Assembly (NCBI GenBank): GCA_965279075.1
Contig: CBDIHI010000007.1
Coordinates: 1 to 64,000 of the forward strand
DNA: 64,000 nt
Origin: SZAS-79 sp965279075
Lineage (GTDB): Bacteria; Pseudomonadota; Gammaproteobacteria; Burkholderiales; SG8-39
Direction of reading: 5' to 3'
Below, in pieces: positions 25,438 to 33,462 of this stretch. The notes beneath the pieces were generated by a model, which searched no databases, was not told where the DNA came from, and saw only the letters and a program-made list of their open reading frames with translations. Made by a program: the position numbers and the translations under genes. Every line of letters starts with the position of its first letter. Within the stretch, counting starts at the first letter, position 1.

Positions 25438-26286
25438 CTAGCGGATCCCCGCGCGCATGAAGGACTGCACGAACTGCCTCTGGAACAGCACGAACGCGAC
25501 CAGCAGGGGCGCCGAAGTCATCAGGGTCGCCGCCGTGATGATCGACCAGTCGATGCCCTGGTCGGTCGAGGAGAACACCTGCAGGCCCACCGTCAGGGGG
25601 CGCGAGCCCACCGAGTTGGTGATGATCAGCGGCCACAGGAAGTTGTTCCAGTGATAGCTGACCGAGACCAACCCGTAGGCCACGTACACGGGCCTGGCCA
25701 GCGGCACGTAGACTTTCATCAGCACCTGCAGGCTGCTCGCGCCTTCCACGCGTGCGGCCTCGTCGAGTTCCTTCGGCACGGTCTTGAAGGTCTGGCGCAG
25801 GAGGAAGATCCCGAAGGCCGAGGCCATGTAGGGCAGGCCGATGGCGGTGATCGTGTCGGTGAGGTTGAGCAGCGACATCAGCCGGTAGTTCTCCACCACC
25901 AGCACGTCCGGCATGATCATCAGCTGGACCAGAACCAGCATGAACATCACGTCCCGGCCGAAGAAGGCGAAGCGCGCGAAGGCATAGGCGGCGAGCGTGC
26001 AGAGCACCAGCTGCGCGGCGAGGACCATCGTGACGAGGATCGTTGTGTTGAGGAAGTAGCGGGCGAAGGGCGCCGCGTTCCAGGCGTTGCGGAAGTTCTC
26101 CAGCGTGAGCGGCGCTGTCAGGTCGAAGCGGGTGGAGAACTCCGCCGGGTGGAAGGCCGTCCAGATCGCGTAGGCCAGCGGCAGGATCCAGAAGAGGGCG
26201 AGCATCCAGGCGGCCGTCGTCTCGACGGCCCGGTCGAAGCCGCCGGGGTCCATGGGGTTGCGCGCGGAGTCCGGGGCCGCGCTCAC
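25438..26286 (-). CDS. carbohydrate ABC transporter permease (UgpE/MalG type)
   Basis: A 282-aa inner-membrane subunit with six hydrophobic segments. The EAA loop that contacts the ATPase is ELDEAARVEGASSLQVLMKV. GTG 26286 is selected because it overlaps the upstream permease stop as GTGA; ATG 26253 is the alternative and would give 271 aa. It forms the heterodimeric pore with the product of the upstream gene. Fourth gene of the importer operon. Confidence 0.88.
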   Translation of the reverse strand: MSAAPDSARNPMDPGGFDRAVETTAAWMLALFWILPLAYAIWTAFHPAEFSTRFDLTAPLTLENFRNAWNAAPFARYFLNTTILVTMVLAAQLVLCTLAAYAFARFAFFGRDVMFMLVLVQLMIMPDVLVVENYRLMSLLNLTDTITAIGLPYMASAFGIFLLRQTFKTVPKELDEAARVEGASSLQVLMKVYVPLARPVYVAYGLVSVSYHWNNFLWPLIITNSVGSRPLTVGLQVFSSTDQGIDWSIITAATLMTSAPLLVAFVLFQRQFVQSFMRAGIR

Positions 26287-27158
26287 TGGTAGTGCGTCCG
26301 CTTCTCTAGGAACAGGAACTGCGCCAGCGCGGCGGACGCAAGGATCGCAAGCAACACGACCGTCAGCGTGGAGGCGTAGGCCGAGTCCCAGAATTTGAAG
26401 CCCACCTCGTAGATGTAATAGAGAAGCAGCGAGCTGGCGTTGTCCGGCCCGCCCTTGGTCATGACGATCAGGTGGTCCACGAGCCGGAACGAGTTGATCA
26501 CCGCATTGACCAGCACGAAGAGCGTCGTCGGCATCAGCAGGGGGAACACCACGCGCCGGAAGTAGTACCAGCGCCCCGCGCCCTCGATGGCCGCGGCCTC
26601 GGACAGCGAAGGCGGGATGGACTGCAGTGCGGCGAGGTAGAAGATCATGAAGAAGCCCGCTTCCTTCCAGATCGACACCACGATGAGGCAGCCGAGCGCG
26701 GTGGCCTGCGAGCCCAGCCAGTTGTGCGAGGGCAATCCGAGCAGTCCCGTGACCTGCTCGAGGAGCCCGTAGGTGGGGGTGAAGAAGAACAGCCAGATAT
26801 TGGCCACCGCGATCATCGGCAGCACGGTGGGCGTGAAGAACGCCATGCGCAGGAACCCGCGCCCGGCGAGCCTGCCGTTGACCCAGACGGCCATCAGCAG
26901 CGCAAGCGCGATCGATACGGGGATCGTGCCGAGCGCGAACCACAGGTTGTTGGCGAGCACCTGCCAGAACACCGGGTCGTCCACCATGCCTTGGTAGTTG
27001 TCGAGGCCGACCCATGCCGCCGGCCGCGCGCCCTTGGGCGTGGAAAAGAAGCTGTGCCACAGCGTGGCCGCGGCCGGGTAGTGCGTGAAGGCGGCGAGCA
27101 GCACCGCGGCGGGCAGCAACAGCAGCCAGCCGTGGATATGGACGCTGAGGCGGTTCAT
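26283..27158 (-). CDS. carbohydrate ABC transporter permease (UgpA/MalF type)
   Basis: A 291-aa inner-membrane permease with six hydrophobic segments and the periplasmic pattern WHSFFSTPKGARPAAWVGLDN after the first helix. The coupling loop is SLSEAAAIEGAGRWYYFRRV. Start ATG 27158 lies 25 bases after the binding-protein gene's stop. It partners with the UgpE-type subunit. The operon order (ATPase, binding protein, permease, permease) is typical of CUT1 importers for glycerol-3-phosphate or oligosaccharides. Confidence 0.9.
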   Translation of the reverse strand: MNRLSVHIHGWLLLLPAAVLLAAFTHYPAAATLWHSFFSTPKGARPAAWVGLDNYQGMVDDPVFWQVLANNLWFALGTIPVSIALALLMAVWVNGRLAGRGFLRMAFFTPTVLPMIAVANIWLFFFTPTYGLLEQVTGLLGLPSHNWLGSQATALGCLIVVSIWKEAGFFMIFYLAALQSIPPSLSEAAAIEGAGRWYYFRRVVFPLLMPTTLFVLVNAVINSFRLVDHLIVMTKGGPDNASSLLLYYIYEVGFKFWDSAYASTLTVVLLAILASAALAQFLFLEKRTHYQ

Positions 27159-27183
27159 CGCCGCGCTGCCCGCCGGCCCCGGG

Positions 27184-28470
27184 TCACTTGCGGTAGGGCT
27201 TCAGGATCCGGTCCGCTTCGCGCTGCGCGTCCTTCATCGCCTGCTCGGGCTTCTTGGTCCCGGTCAGCGCCGCCTGCAGGCCGTCGTTGAGCGCCTTGGT
27301 CACGCGCTGGTTGTCGTGCGTGGAGAGCTCGGCGACCGAGTGCTCCAGCTGGTCGCGGGCGACGGCGGCCGCGGGGAAGCCGGCGGCGTACTTGCGCATC
27401 GTGACCGTCTCCCAGGCCTGCGGCCGCACGGCGACATAGCCGGTCTCGATGCCCCACTGCGCGGCGCGCTCGGCCGACGTGATCCACTTGACGAACTTCA
27501 GCGCGGCCTGCTGCTGGGCCGGCGTCGACTTCTTGAACAGGTAGAAGTTGCCGCCGCCGGTCGGGCTGCCGCGACGCTTGCTGGCCGGCAGCATCGCCAC
27601 GCCGAAGTCGAACTTGGCGTTGTTCTTCACGTTGGTGAGGTTGCCGGTGGTGGTCCACATCATCGCGATCTTCTTCTCGAAGAAATCCTTCGGCGTGGTG
27701 CCCCATTCGATGATGCCCGGGGGCATGACCTTGTGCTTCTGCGACAGGTCGACCCAGTACTGCAGCGCCTCGATCACGGCCGGGCTGTCGAAGCTCGTCT
27801 TGTCGCCGCTCTTGTTCATCAGGATCCCGCCGTTCGGCGTGGTGAAGCCCTGGAACAGCCAGTACGGGAAGCCCGAGGAGGGCACCTGCACGCCCCATTG
27901 CGTGGTCTTGCCGGCGGCATCGCGTTTGGTCAGCTTCTGCGCGTACTGCAGCATCTCCTTCCAGTTGTCGGGCGCCTTGTTCGGGTCGAGGCCGGCTTCC
28001 TTGAACATCTCCTTGTTCCAGTACAGCACGATGGTCGAGCGCTGGAAGGGGATGCCCCAGACCTTCCCGCCGGTCTGGCTGTTCTCCATGAAGGCGGGGT
28101 AGAAGCTCTTCATCCAGGCCTTGTCGTCGGCGCTGCCGGCGAGGCCCGTCCAGTCGACGATCGCGTCCTCGTCGATCAGCGTGAACATGTCGGTCGACAG
28201 CAGCACCGAGAGCACCGGCGCCTCGCCCGACTTCATCGCGGTGAGCGCCTTCACGATGGATTCCTGGTAGGTGCCGGAGTAGATCGGCTTCAGCTTGATG
28301 CCGGGGTTCTCCTTCTCGAAATCGGCGGCGAGGCTGTCGACGAGCTTGGTGATCGGGCCACCGACCGCGACCGGGTAGTAGAAGGACACCTCGGTCGTTT
28401 GCGCCGAGGCGAGCAGCGGCACCAGCGCCGCCGCCACGGTGGCGGCACATTTCCTGAGAGTTGCGTACAT
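27184..28470 (-). CDS. extracellular solute-binding protein of a CUT1 ABC importer (UgpB-like)
   Basis: A 428-aa periplasmic binding protein. The signal peptide is MYATLRKCAATVAAALVPLL followed by ASAQ. The mature start, TTEVSFYYPVAVGGPITKLV, closely resembles glycerol-3-phosphate-binding UgpB-type proteins. Later landmarks are GTYQESIVKALTAMKSGEAP, VWGIPFQRSTIVLYWNKEMF and a helical C-terminal end. A near-ideal AAGGAGGTAA precedes ATG 28470, so it is expected to be highly translated. The ligand is probably a glycerol phosphodiester or sugar. Confidence 0.9.
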   Translation of the reverse strand: MYATLRKCAATVAAALVPLLASAQTTEVSFYYPVAVGGPITKLVDSLAADFEKENPGIKLKPIYSGTYQESIVKALTAMKSGEAPVLSVLLSTDMFTLIDEDAIVDWTGLAGSADDKAWMKSFYPAFMENSQTGGKVWGIPFQRSTIVLYWNKEMFKEAGLDPNKAPDNWKEMLQYAQKLTKRDAAGKTTQWGVQVPSSGFPYWLFQGFTTPNGGILMNKSGDKTSFDSPAVIEALQYWVDLSQKHKVMPPGIIEWGTTPKDFFEKKIAMMWTTTGNLTNVKNNAKFDFGVAMLPASKRRGSPTGGGNFYLFKKSTPAQQQAALKFVKWITSAERAAQWGIETGYVAVRPQAWETVTMRKYAAGFPAAAVARDQLEHSVAELSTHDNQRVTKALNDGLQAALTGTKKPEQAMKDAQREADRILKPYRK

Positions 28471-28490
28471 GGGGTTACCTCCTTGAAAAG

Positions 28491-29513
28491 TCATGCGACG
28501 AGCGGTGCCGGGACGGCGCTGCGCTCCACGCGCAGGCCGCTCGCGGCGTCGAATAGGTGGATGGCATCGCCGTCCCAGGCGAGTTTTGCCTCGCTGCCGG
28601 GCGCAAGCCCGACCTGTCCCGGCAGTCGTGCGTTCAGGCGTTCGCCGCCGATGTGGCAGGCGACGATCGAATCAGCGCCCAGGTACTCGACCGACTCGAC
28701 GAGCGCCGGGAGGCCCTCCGCGCCGAGCCGGACATGCTCGGGCCGCACGCCGAGCAGGAGGCCTTCGCCCGTGATCGACGGGAGCGACACCACGTTCATC
28801 GGCGGCGTGCCTATGAAGCGCGCGGCGAAAACGCTCGCCGGGCGCGCGTAGAGTTCCGCCGGGCTCGCGTCCTGCACGATCCGCCCTTCCTGCATCAGCA
28901 CCACCTGGTCGGCCATGCTCATGGCCTCGGTCTGGTCATGGGTCACGTAGACCATCGTGATGCCGAGTTCCTGCTGCAGCCCACGGATTTCGCGCCGCAT
29001 GTCGTGGCGCAGCTGGGCGTCCAGGTTCGACAAGGGTTCGTCCATCAGGCACACCGAGGCCTCGGCGATGATCGCCCGGCCGAGCGCCACGCGCTGCTGC
29101 TGTCCGCCGGAAATCTGCGAGGGCTTCCTCTCGAGGAGCTTGGCGAGGCCGAGCAGGCCGGCCACCCGTTTCAGGCGCGTAGCCTGCTCGGACGCGGAAA
29201 CGCCCCTGACCTTGAGGCCGAAGAGGATGTTCTCCGCGACCGACAGGTGCGGGAACAGCGCATAGGACTGGAACACCATCGAGATGTGGCGCTGTGCGGG
29301 GGGCAGGGAAGTGACGTCGCGGCCGCCGATCAGCACGCGGCCCGAGGTCACCTGCTCCAGCCCGGCTATGAGCCGCAATGTCGTGGACTTGCCGCACCCG
29401 GACGGCCCGAGCAGCACCGCGAAACTGCCGGCCGGGGTCTCGAAGCCGACCCGGTCGACCGCGCGCGCCTCTCCCCATGCCTTGGTGACGTCCTGCAGGC
29501 AGATTGCGGACAA
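28491..29513 (-). CDS. ABC transporter ATPase of the CUT1 importer (UgpC/MsmK type)
   Basis: A 340-aa ATP-binding subunit. Walker A is GPSGCGKST (36-44), the signature is ISGGQQQRVALGRA (about 133-146), Walker B is CLMDEPLSNLDAQL, and the switch histidine is in VYVTHDQTEAM. A C-terminal TOBE-like regulatory domain contains LLLGVRPEHVRLG. It is the first gene of the operon and lies 20 bases before the binding-protein gene. The shared ATPase class energises sugar or glycerol-phosphate uptake. Confidence 0.93.
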   Translation of the reverse strand: MSAICLQDVTKAWGEARAVDRVGFETPAGSFAVLLGPSGCGKSTTLRLIAGLEQVTSGRVLIGGRDVTSLPPAQRHISMVFQSYALFPHLSVAENILFGLKVRGVSASEQATRLKRVAGLLGLAKLLERKPSQISGGQQQRVALGRAIIAEASVCLMDEPLSNLDAQLRHDMRREIRGLQQELGITMVYVTHDQTEAMSMADQVVLMQEGRIVQDASPAELYARPASVFAARFIGTPPMNVVSLPSITGEGLLLGVRPEHVRLGAEGLPALVESVEYLGADSIVACHIGGERLNARLPGQVGLAPGSEAKLAWDGDAIHLFDAASGLRVERSAVPAPLVA

Positions 29514-29691
29514 CGGGGGTCTCCTCCGGGCGCCGGGGGTTGGTGGTGCGGATGGCGCGAAAAGCCGGCATTTTATTGCCGTTTTGTTTCAGCCACGTTA
29601 ACGGACAATCCGATTCGGTGTCAAAAGCGGTGCATGCGATGCTGGCAAGGCGCGCGCGTCCGGTCTAGAGTGACCGTCGGTCTTCGCCTTG

Positions 29692-29708
29692 TTGCAAGGA
29701 GGTTGCAA
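29692..29708 (+). promoter_or_regulatory. ribosome binding site enclosed in a hairpin loop
   Basis: TTGCAA (29692-29697) and TTGCAA (29703-29708) are self-complementary repeats flanking GGAGG. They can pair so that the Shine-Dalgarno sits in a 5-base loop and the A of the start codon lies in the stem. This may limit or thermally tune initiation of the HtrA-like gene. Confidence 0.4.
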
Positions 29709-30694
29709 TGAATGCTGCACTGCGACTCTTGTTTTGCATCGCCGCCCTGGCGGTCGACGGCGCGCACGCGCAGGACAAGGCCCGGGACGAAGCCCCGGAA
29801 TCGCTGTCGGCCGTGGTCCGGGTCAAGGCGCGCATCCTGCCCAACGCCCGTTCGGCCGAGACGCTCGGCACGCAGCGCGAGGGCAATGGCGTGCTGATCC
29901 GCGACAACTACGTGCTGACGATCGGCTACCTCGTGATCGAAGCCGAAGGCATCGAAGTGGTCTCGGCCGAGGGTCGCGTCGTGCCGGCCACCCTGGCAGG
30001 CTACGACCACGCCAGCGGCTTCGGCGTGCTGCGGCTGATCACGCCGATCGACGCGAGGCCCATGCCGCTGGGCGACGCGAAGGACCTGGCCGAGCGCGAC
30101 CCCGTGATGGTGGCCGCCCATGGGGGCCGTGAGGGCGTGAGCCTCGCTTACGTAGTGTCGCGGCGCCCGTTCACGGGCAGCTGGGAATACATGCTCGAGT
30201 CCGCCATCTTCACCTACCCGCCGGTCATGAACTGGTCGGGCGCTGCGCTGATCGGTCCCAAGGGCGACCTGCTCGGGATCGGCTCGCTGGTCGTGGCCGA
30301 CGCGATGAGCCCGGGCACGCAGTCCCCGGGGAACATGTTCGTGCCGGTCGACCTGGTGAAACCGATACTCGACGACCTGATCGAGAAGGGGCGCGCCGGC
30401 CCGGTGCGCCCGTGGCTCGGCATGTCGACCGAGGAGTTCCGCGGGCGCCTGTTCGTGTCGCGGCTCTCGCCCGACGGGCCGGCCGCGCGCGCGGGCCTGC
30501 ATCGCGGCGACATCCTCGTAGGCGTGGGCGGCGAGGAGGTCGCGTCGCTGGCCGACTTCTACCGCAAGGTGTGGGCGCGCGGCGGCGCCGGTGTGGAGAT
30601 CCCGCTGCGGGTATTGCAGGGCACGCAGATCCGCGAGGTCAGCGTGCGCTCCATCGACCGCGTGGACTACTTCCGCGCCAGGCCGACGCTCTAG
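29708..30694 (+). CDS. HtrA/DegP-like PDZ protein with a degenerate catalytic triad (predicted pseudoprotease)
   Basis: A 328-aa exported protein with a signal peptide (LRLLFCIAALAVDGAHA). It has a trypsin-like double barrel followed by one PDZ domain (about 215-310; RPWLGMSTEEF, LSPDGPAARAGLHRGDILV). The position of the catalytic His (normally TNAHVV) reads TIGYLV (Tyr74). The catalytic Asp position before VLRL is Gly104. The serine site NWSGAAL keeps Ser177 but lacks the usual GNSGGP. A dead protease acting as a chaperone or scaffold is likely. It is divergent from the ABC importer operon and upstream of a DUF465 gene. Confidence 0.85.
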   Translation: MNAALRLLFCIAALAVDGAHAQDKARDEAPESLSAVVRVKARILPNARSAETLGTQREGNGVLIRDNYVLTIGYLVIEAEGIEVVSAEGRVVPATLAGYDHASGFGVLRLITPIDARPMPLGDAKDLAERDPVMVAAHGGREGVSLAYVVSRRPFTGSWEYMLESAIFTYPPVMNWSGAALIGPKGDLLGIGSLVVADAMSPGTQSPGNMFVPVDLVKPILDDLIEKGRAGPVRPWLGMSTEEFRGRLFVSRLSPDGPAARAGLHRGDILVGVGGEEVASLADFYRKVWARGGAGVEIPLRVLQGTQIREVSVRSIDRVDYFRARPTL

Positions 30695-30712
30695 GACGCG
30701 CCACGGGGACAC

Positions 30713-30934
30713 ATGGGCAACGTTGCACTTACCGACGAGGAACGCGCCGAGATCGAGGGCCGGATCCGCGAGCTCGAGATCGAGCACGGCGACCTCAACG
30801 ACATCATCGACCGCCTCGCCCTGCACGTGACGCAGGACCAGCTCCAGCTCAAGCGCCTGAAGAAGCGGAAGCTCTTCCTGAAGGACATGCTCACGCGGCT
30901 GCGCGATCGCCTGATCCCGGACATCCGCGCTTGA
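30713..30934 (+). CDS. DUF465 (YdcH-like) small coiled-coil protein
   Basis: A 73-aa highly charged helical protein. The family pattern is IRELEIEHGDLNDIIDRL followed by QLQLKRLKKRKLFLKDML. DUF465/YdcH proteins are small coiled coils of unknown function. It starts 18 bases after the HtrA-like gene and overlaps the dtd start as TTGA, so it is cotranscribed and translationally coupled with dtd. Confidence 0.88.
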   Translation: MGNVALTDEERAEIEGRIRELEIEHGDLNDIIDRLALHVTQDQLQLKRLKKRKLFLKDMLTRLRDRLIPDIRA

Positions 30935-31383
30935 TCGCGCTGATCCAGCGCGTCCTCGAGGCCAGGGTGGTCGTCGGCGGGGAGACGGTGGGCGCGACCG
31001 GGCCCGGCATCCTCGCGCTGGTCGGCGTAGAGAAGGGCGACGCCGAAACGCAGGCACTGCGGCTGGTGGAGCGCCTTCTCGGCTACCGGATCTTCCCCGA
31101 TCCGGCGGGCAAGATGAACCTGTCCCTCGCGGACACCGCCGGCGGGCTGTTGCTGGTGCCGCAGTTCACGCTCGCGGCCGATACCCACAAGGGCACGCGG
31201 CCGAGCTTTTCGTCGGCGGCACCGCCGGACGAGGGCCTGCGGCTGTTCGACCGTTTTGTCGCCCTTGCACGCGAACGGCATGCGCAGGTGGAGACCGGGC
31301 GCTTCGGCGCCGACATGAAGGTCGGCCTCGTCAACGACGGGCCGGTGACCTTCTGGCTGCAGGTGAAGCCGGATCCCGCCTAG
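30931..31383 (+). CDS. dtd: D-aminoacyl-tRNA deacylase
   Basis: A 150-aa homodimeric proofreading enzyme that removes D-amino acids (and glycine) from tRNA. Conserved pieces are IQRVLEARVVVGGETVGATG at the start, LLLVPQFTLAADTHKGTRPS (active-site SQFT-type motif, here PQFT), FGADMKVGLVNDGPVTFWL (the Gly-Pro motif reads GP within NDGPVT). TTG 30931 is the start because it overlaps the DUF465 stop and gives the usual length. The 3' end overlaps the convergent cupin gene by four bases. Confidence 0.9.
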   Translation: MIALIQRVLEARVVVGGETVGATGPGILALVGVEKGDAETQALRLVERLLGYRIFPDPAGKMNLSLADTAGGLLLVPQFTLAADTHKGTRPSFSSAAPPDEGLRLFDRFVALARERHAQVETGRFGADMKVGLVNDGPVTFWLQVKPDPA

Positions 31384-31784
31384 GTTTCGAAGGTCTTGAA
31401 ATCGGCCGGCGCGACGATCTCCATCATTTCCACGTCCTTCGAGTGCGCAAGCTCGCGGTGGCGGATGTTCGGCGGCTGCTGGAAGCAGGTGCCTTTCTTC
31501 ATCGTCACGACGCCGACGCCTTCGTACTCGAACCGGATCCAGCCCTTCAGCACGTAGACGAACTGCAGCCTGCAGTCGTGCCGGTGCCATTCGCCCTCGG
31601 GCGCGCGGCCCGGCCGGGCGCGGATCACGTGCGCCACCACCTTGCCCTTGGACGCCTTCGCGATGCCGAGGTCGCGGTACTCGAAATAGTTCCGCAGCCC
31701 GCGCTTCTCGAATTTCGTGTCCCCAAGGTGGTTCACCGTGAATTCCTTCGCCCGCTTCTTCGCCGCCGCGGTCATCGTCTTCAT
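31380..31784 (-). CDS. cupin-domain protein
   Basis: A 134-aa small beta-barrel protein. The metal-binding motif 1 is EWHRHDCRLQFVYVLKGW and motif 2 surrounds PPNIRHREL, with His residues for a divalent metal. ATG 31784 overlaps the CoA-transferase stop as ATGA, so the two are coupled. Its role may be sensing or modifying the same carboxylate handled by the transferase; this is inference. Confidence 0.82.
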   Translation of the reverse strand: MKTMTAAAKKRAKEFTVNHLGDTKFEKRGLRNYFEYRDLGIAKASKGKVVAHVIRARPGRAPEGEWHRHDCRLQFVYVLKGWIRFEYEGVGVVTMKKGTCFQQPPNIRHRELAHSKDVEMMEIVAPADFKTFET

Positions 31785-33334
31785 GTGCGCTCCTTCAGCA
31801 TGGGTTCGTCCCGGAAAATACGCTCGTCCATCAACTTGAGATCGGGTGCGACAGGCACCGGCGCCGCGAGCTGGTCGAGCACGTCGCGCTGCAGGTCCAC
31901 GCCCGGCGCGATCTCGGTCAGCGTGAGGCGCCCGTCGCGCAGGTCGAACACCGCGCGCTCGGTCACGTAGAGCACCCTGGTGCCCTTGCCCGCCGTGTAG
32001 GGGCCGTTGAAGGACAGGTGCCCGACCTTGTGCACGACCTTCTTCACCGTGCCTTCCTTCAGGATCTCGAGCCTGCCCCCGGCCGCCCGCACGTGGATGC
32101 CGTTGGCGGTGAGCGAGCCCATGAACACCACTTCCCTGGCGGTCTGCGTGATGTTGATGAAGCCGCCGACGCCGGCGACCCGGTCGCCGAACCTGGAGAC
32201 GTTCACGTTGCCGTGCAGGTCCATCTCTGCAAGTCCCAGGAACGCGATGTCGAGGCCGCCGCCGTCGTAGAAGTCGAACTGCTCGGCGTGCGAGACGATC
32301 GCGTCGGGGTTGGCCGAGGCGCCGAACGAGGGCGGCTGCGCCGGCGTCCCGCCGATGGGGCCGGATTCCACGGTCATGACGAAGTCCGACAGGCCTTCCT
32401 CCCGTGCGACCTGCCCGACGCCGGCGGGCATGCCCGTGCCGAGGTTCACGATCGGGCGCTTCCACTTCTGCAACTCGAACATCGCGCGGCGCTGCACGAC
32501 CTTGCGCAGGTCGAGCTGCAGCGGCTTCACCTCGTGCGGCTGCTCGCGGCGGTCGCCGGTGTAGGCCGGGTTGTAGTCCTCGCCGTAGGTCTGCCAGTGG
32601 TCCTCAGGGTGCTCGGCCACGCTCACGTAGTCGACGAGGATCCCCGGCACGCGCACGAGGTGCGGGTGGATCGAGTGCTTCCCGACCAGGCGCTTGACCT
32701 GCACGATGACGATGCCGCCCGAGTTGTGTGCGGCTTGCGCAAGCGACAGCACGTCGTTGTGGAACACCTCGTGCTCCATGCTGATGTTGCCGTCGGGGTC
32801 GGCCGACGTCCCGCGCAGGATCGCGCAATGCAGCGGGAACGCGGGGTAGAAAAGGCATTCCTTGCCGCGGAGCATGATCAGCTCGACGAGTTCCTCGGTC
32901 GTGCGCGCATTCAGCCTGCCGCCGTCGTAGCGCGGGTCGACAAAGGTATGCAGGCCGATCTGCGAGATCACGCCGGGTTTCTTGCCGGCGATGGCACGGA
33001 ACATCTGCGCCATGACGCCCTGCGGCCAGTTGTAGGCCTCCACCTTGTTCGCCACCGCCAGCGCGCCGAGGCGGGGCGCCGCGCCCCAGTGCCCGCCGAT
33101 GATGCGGCGGACCATGCCCTCGTGGCCGAAGCGCCCGGTGCCGCGCGTGGCGCGGTCGCCCTGCCCGGCGGCATAGAGCAGCGTCAGGTCGCGCGGGTGC
33201 CCGGTGGCGAGGAAGCGGTTCTCGATTTCGGTGGACAGGCCCTCGGGGTGGCCGGAGCCGGTGAATCCCGAGGTGGAGACGGTCCATCCGTCCTGGACTA
33301 GGGCCGCAGCTTCGGCGTAGGAAATGAGTTTCAT
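31781..33334 (-). CDS. acyl-CoA:acetate/3-ketoacid CoA-transferase (YdiF-like)
   Basis: A 517-aa family I CoA-transferase with alpha and beta halves fused. The alpha half contains TSGFTGSGHPEGLSTEIE and AAGQGDRATRGTG. The beta half has the catalytic glutamate in VMTVESGPIGG (about residue 322), preceded by NLGTGMPAGV. The enzyme moves CoA between short-chain acids through a glutamyl-CoA intermediate. It is the first gene of a two-gene unit with the cupin. The acid specificity is unknown. Confidence 0.9.
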   Translation of the reverse strand: MKLISYAEAAALVQDGWTVSTSGFTGSGHPEGLSTEIENRFLATGHPRDLTLLYAAGQGDRATRGTGRFGHEGMVRRIIGGHWGAAPRLGALAVANKVEAYNWPQGVMAQMFRAIAGKKPGVISQIGLHTFVDPRYDGGRLNARTTEELVELIMLRGKECLFYPAFPLHCAILRGTSADPDGNISMEHEVFHNDVLSLAQAAHNSGGIVIVQVKRLVGKHSIHPHLVRVPGILVDYVSVAEHPEDHWQTYGEDYNPAYTGDRREQPHEVKPLQLDLRKVVQRRAMFELQKWKRPIVNLGTGMPAGVGQVAREEGLSDFVMTVESGPIGGTPAQPPSFGASANPDAIVSHAEQFDFYDGGGLDIAFLGLAEMDLHGNVNVSRFGDRVAGVGGFINITQTAREVVFMGSLTANGIHVRAAGGRLEILKEGTVKKVVHKVGHLSFNGPYTAGKGTRVLYVTERAVFDLRDGRLTLTEIAPGVDLQRDVLDQLAAPVPVAPDLKLMDERIFRDEPMLKERT

Positions 33335-33430
33335 CGCCGCAGGATTCTAGCGGGTCTCCCACGGCGCGAGAAACCGCGTTGGCGGGCCGGGGCGATTCGG
33401 CGTAAGCTTTCCCCATAATTATTAGACGCC

Positions 33431-33450
33431 TGCGGGACCTCCCTCCCGCA
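33431..33450 (+). promoter_or_regulatory. hairpin in the leader of the phosphotransferase/acyl-CoA dehydrogenase operon
   Basis: TGCGGGA (33431-33437) and TCCCGCA (33444-33450) form a perfect 7-base stem with a 6-base loop, 12 bases before the start of the downstream gene. No T-run follows, so it is not a simple terminator. It may affect translation or be a protein site. An AT-rich TAATTATTA just upstream could hold a -10 element. Confidence 0.35.
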
Positions 33451-33462
33451 CACACTCCCAAG

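Noticed and set aside
26286..27060. Extension of the second importer permease into the upstream permease gene
   Set aside because: The upstream part is only an alternative frame of the first permease; the GTGA junction gives a clean start at 26286.
29565..29590. CGGCA-loop-TGCCG hairpin followed by TTTTGTTT between the importer and HtrA-like genes
   Set aside because: It sits upstream of both divergent genes, so a terminator role does not fit; the stem is only 5 bases.
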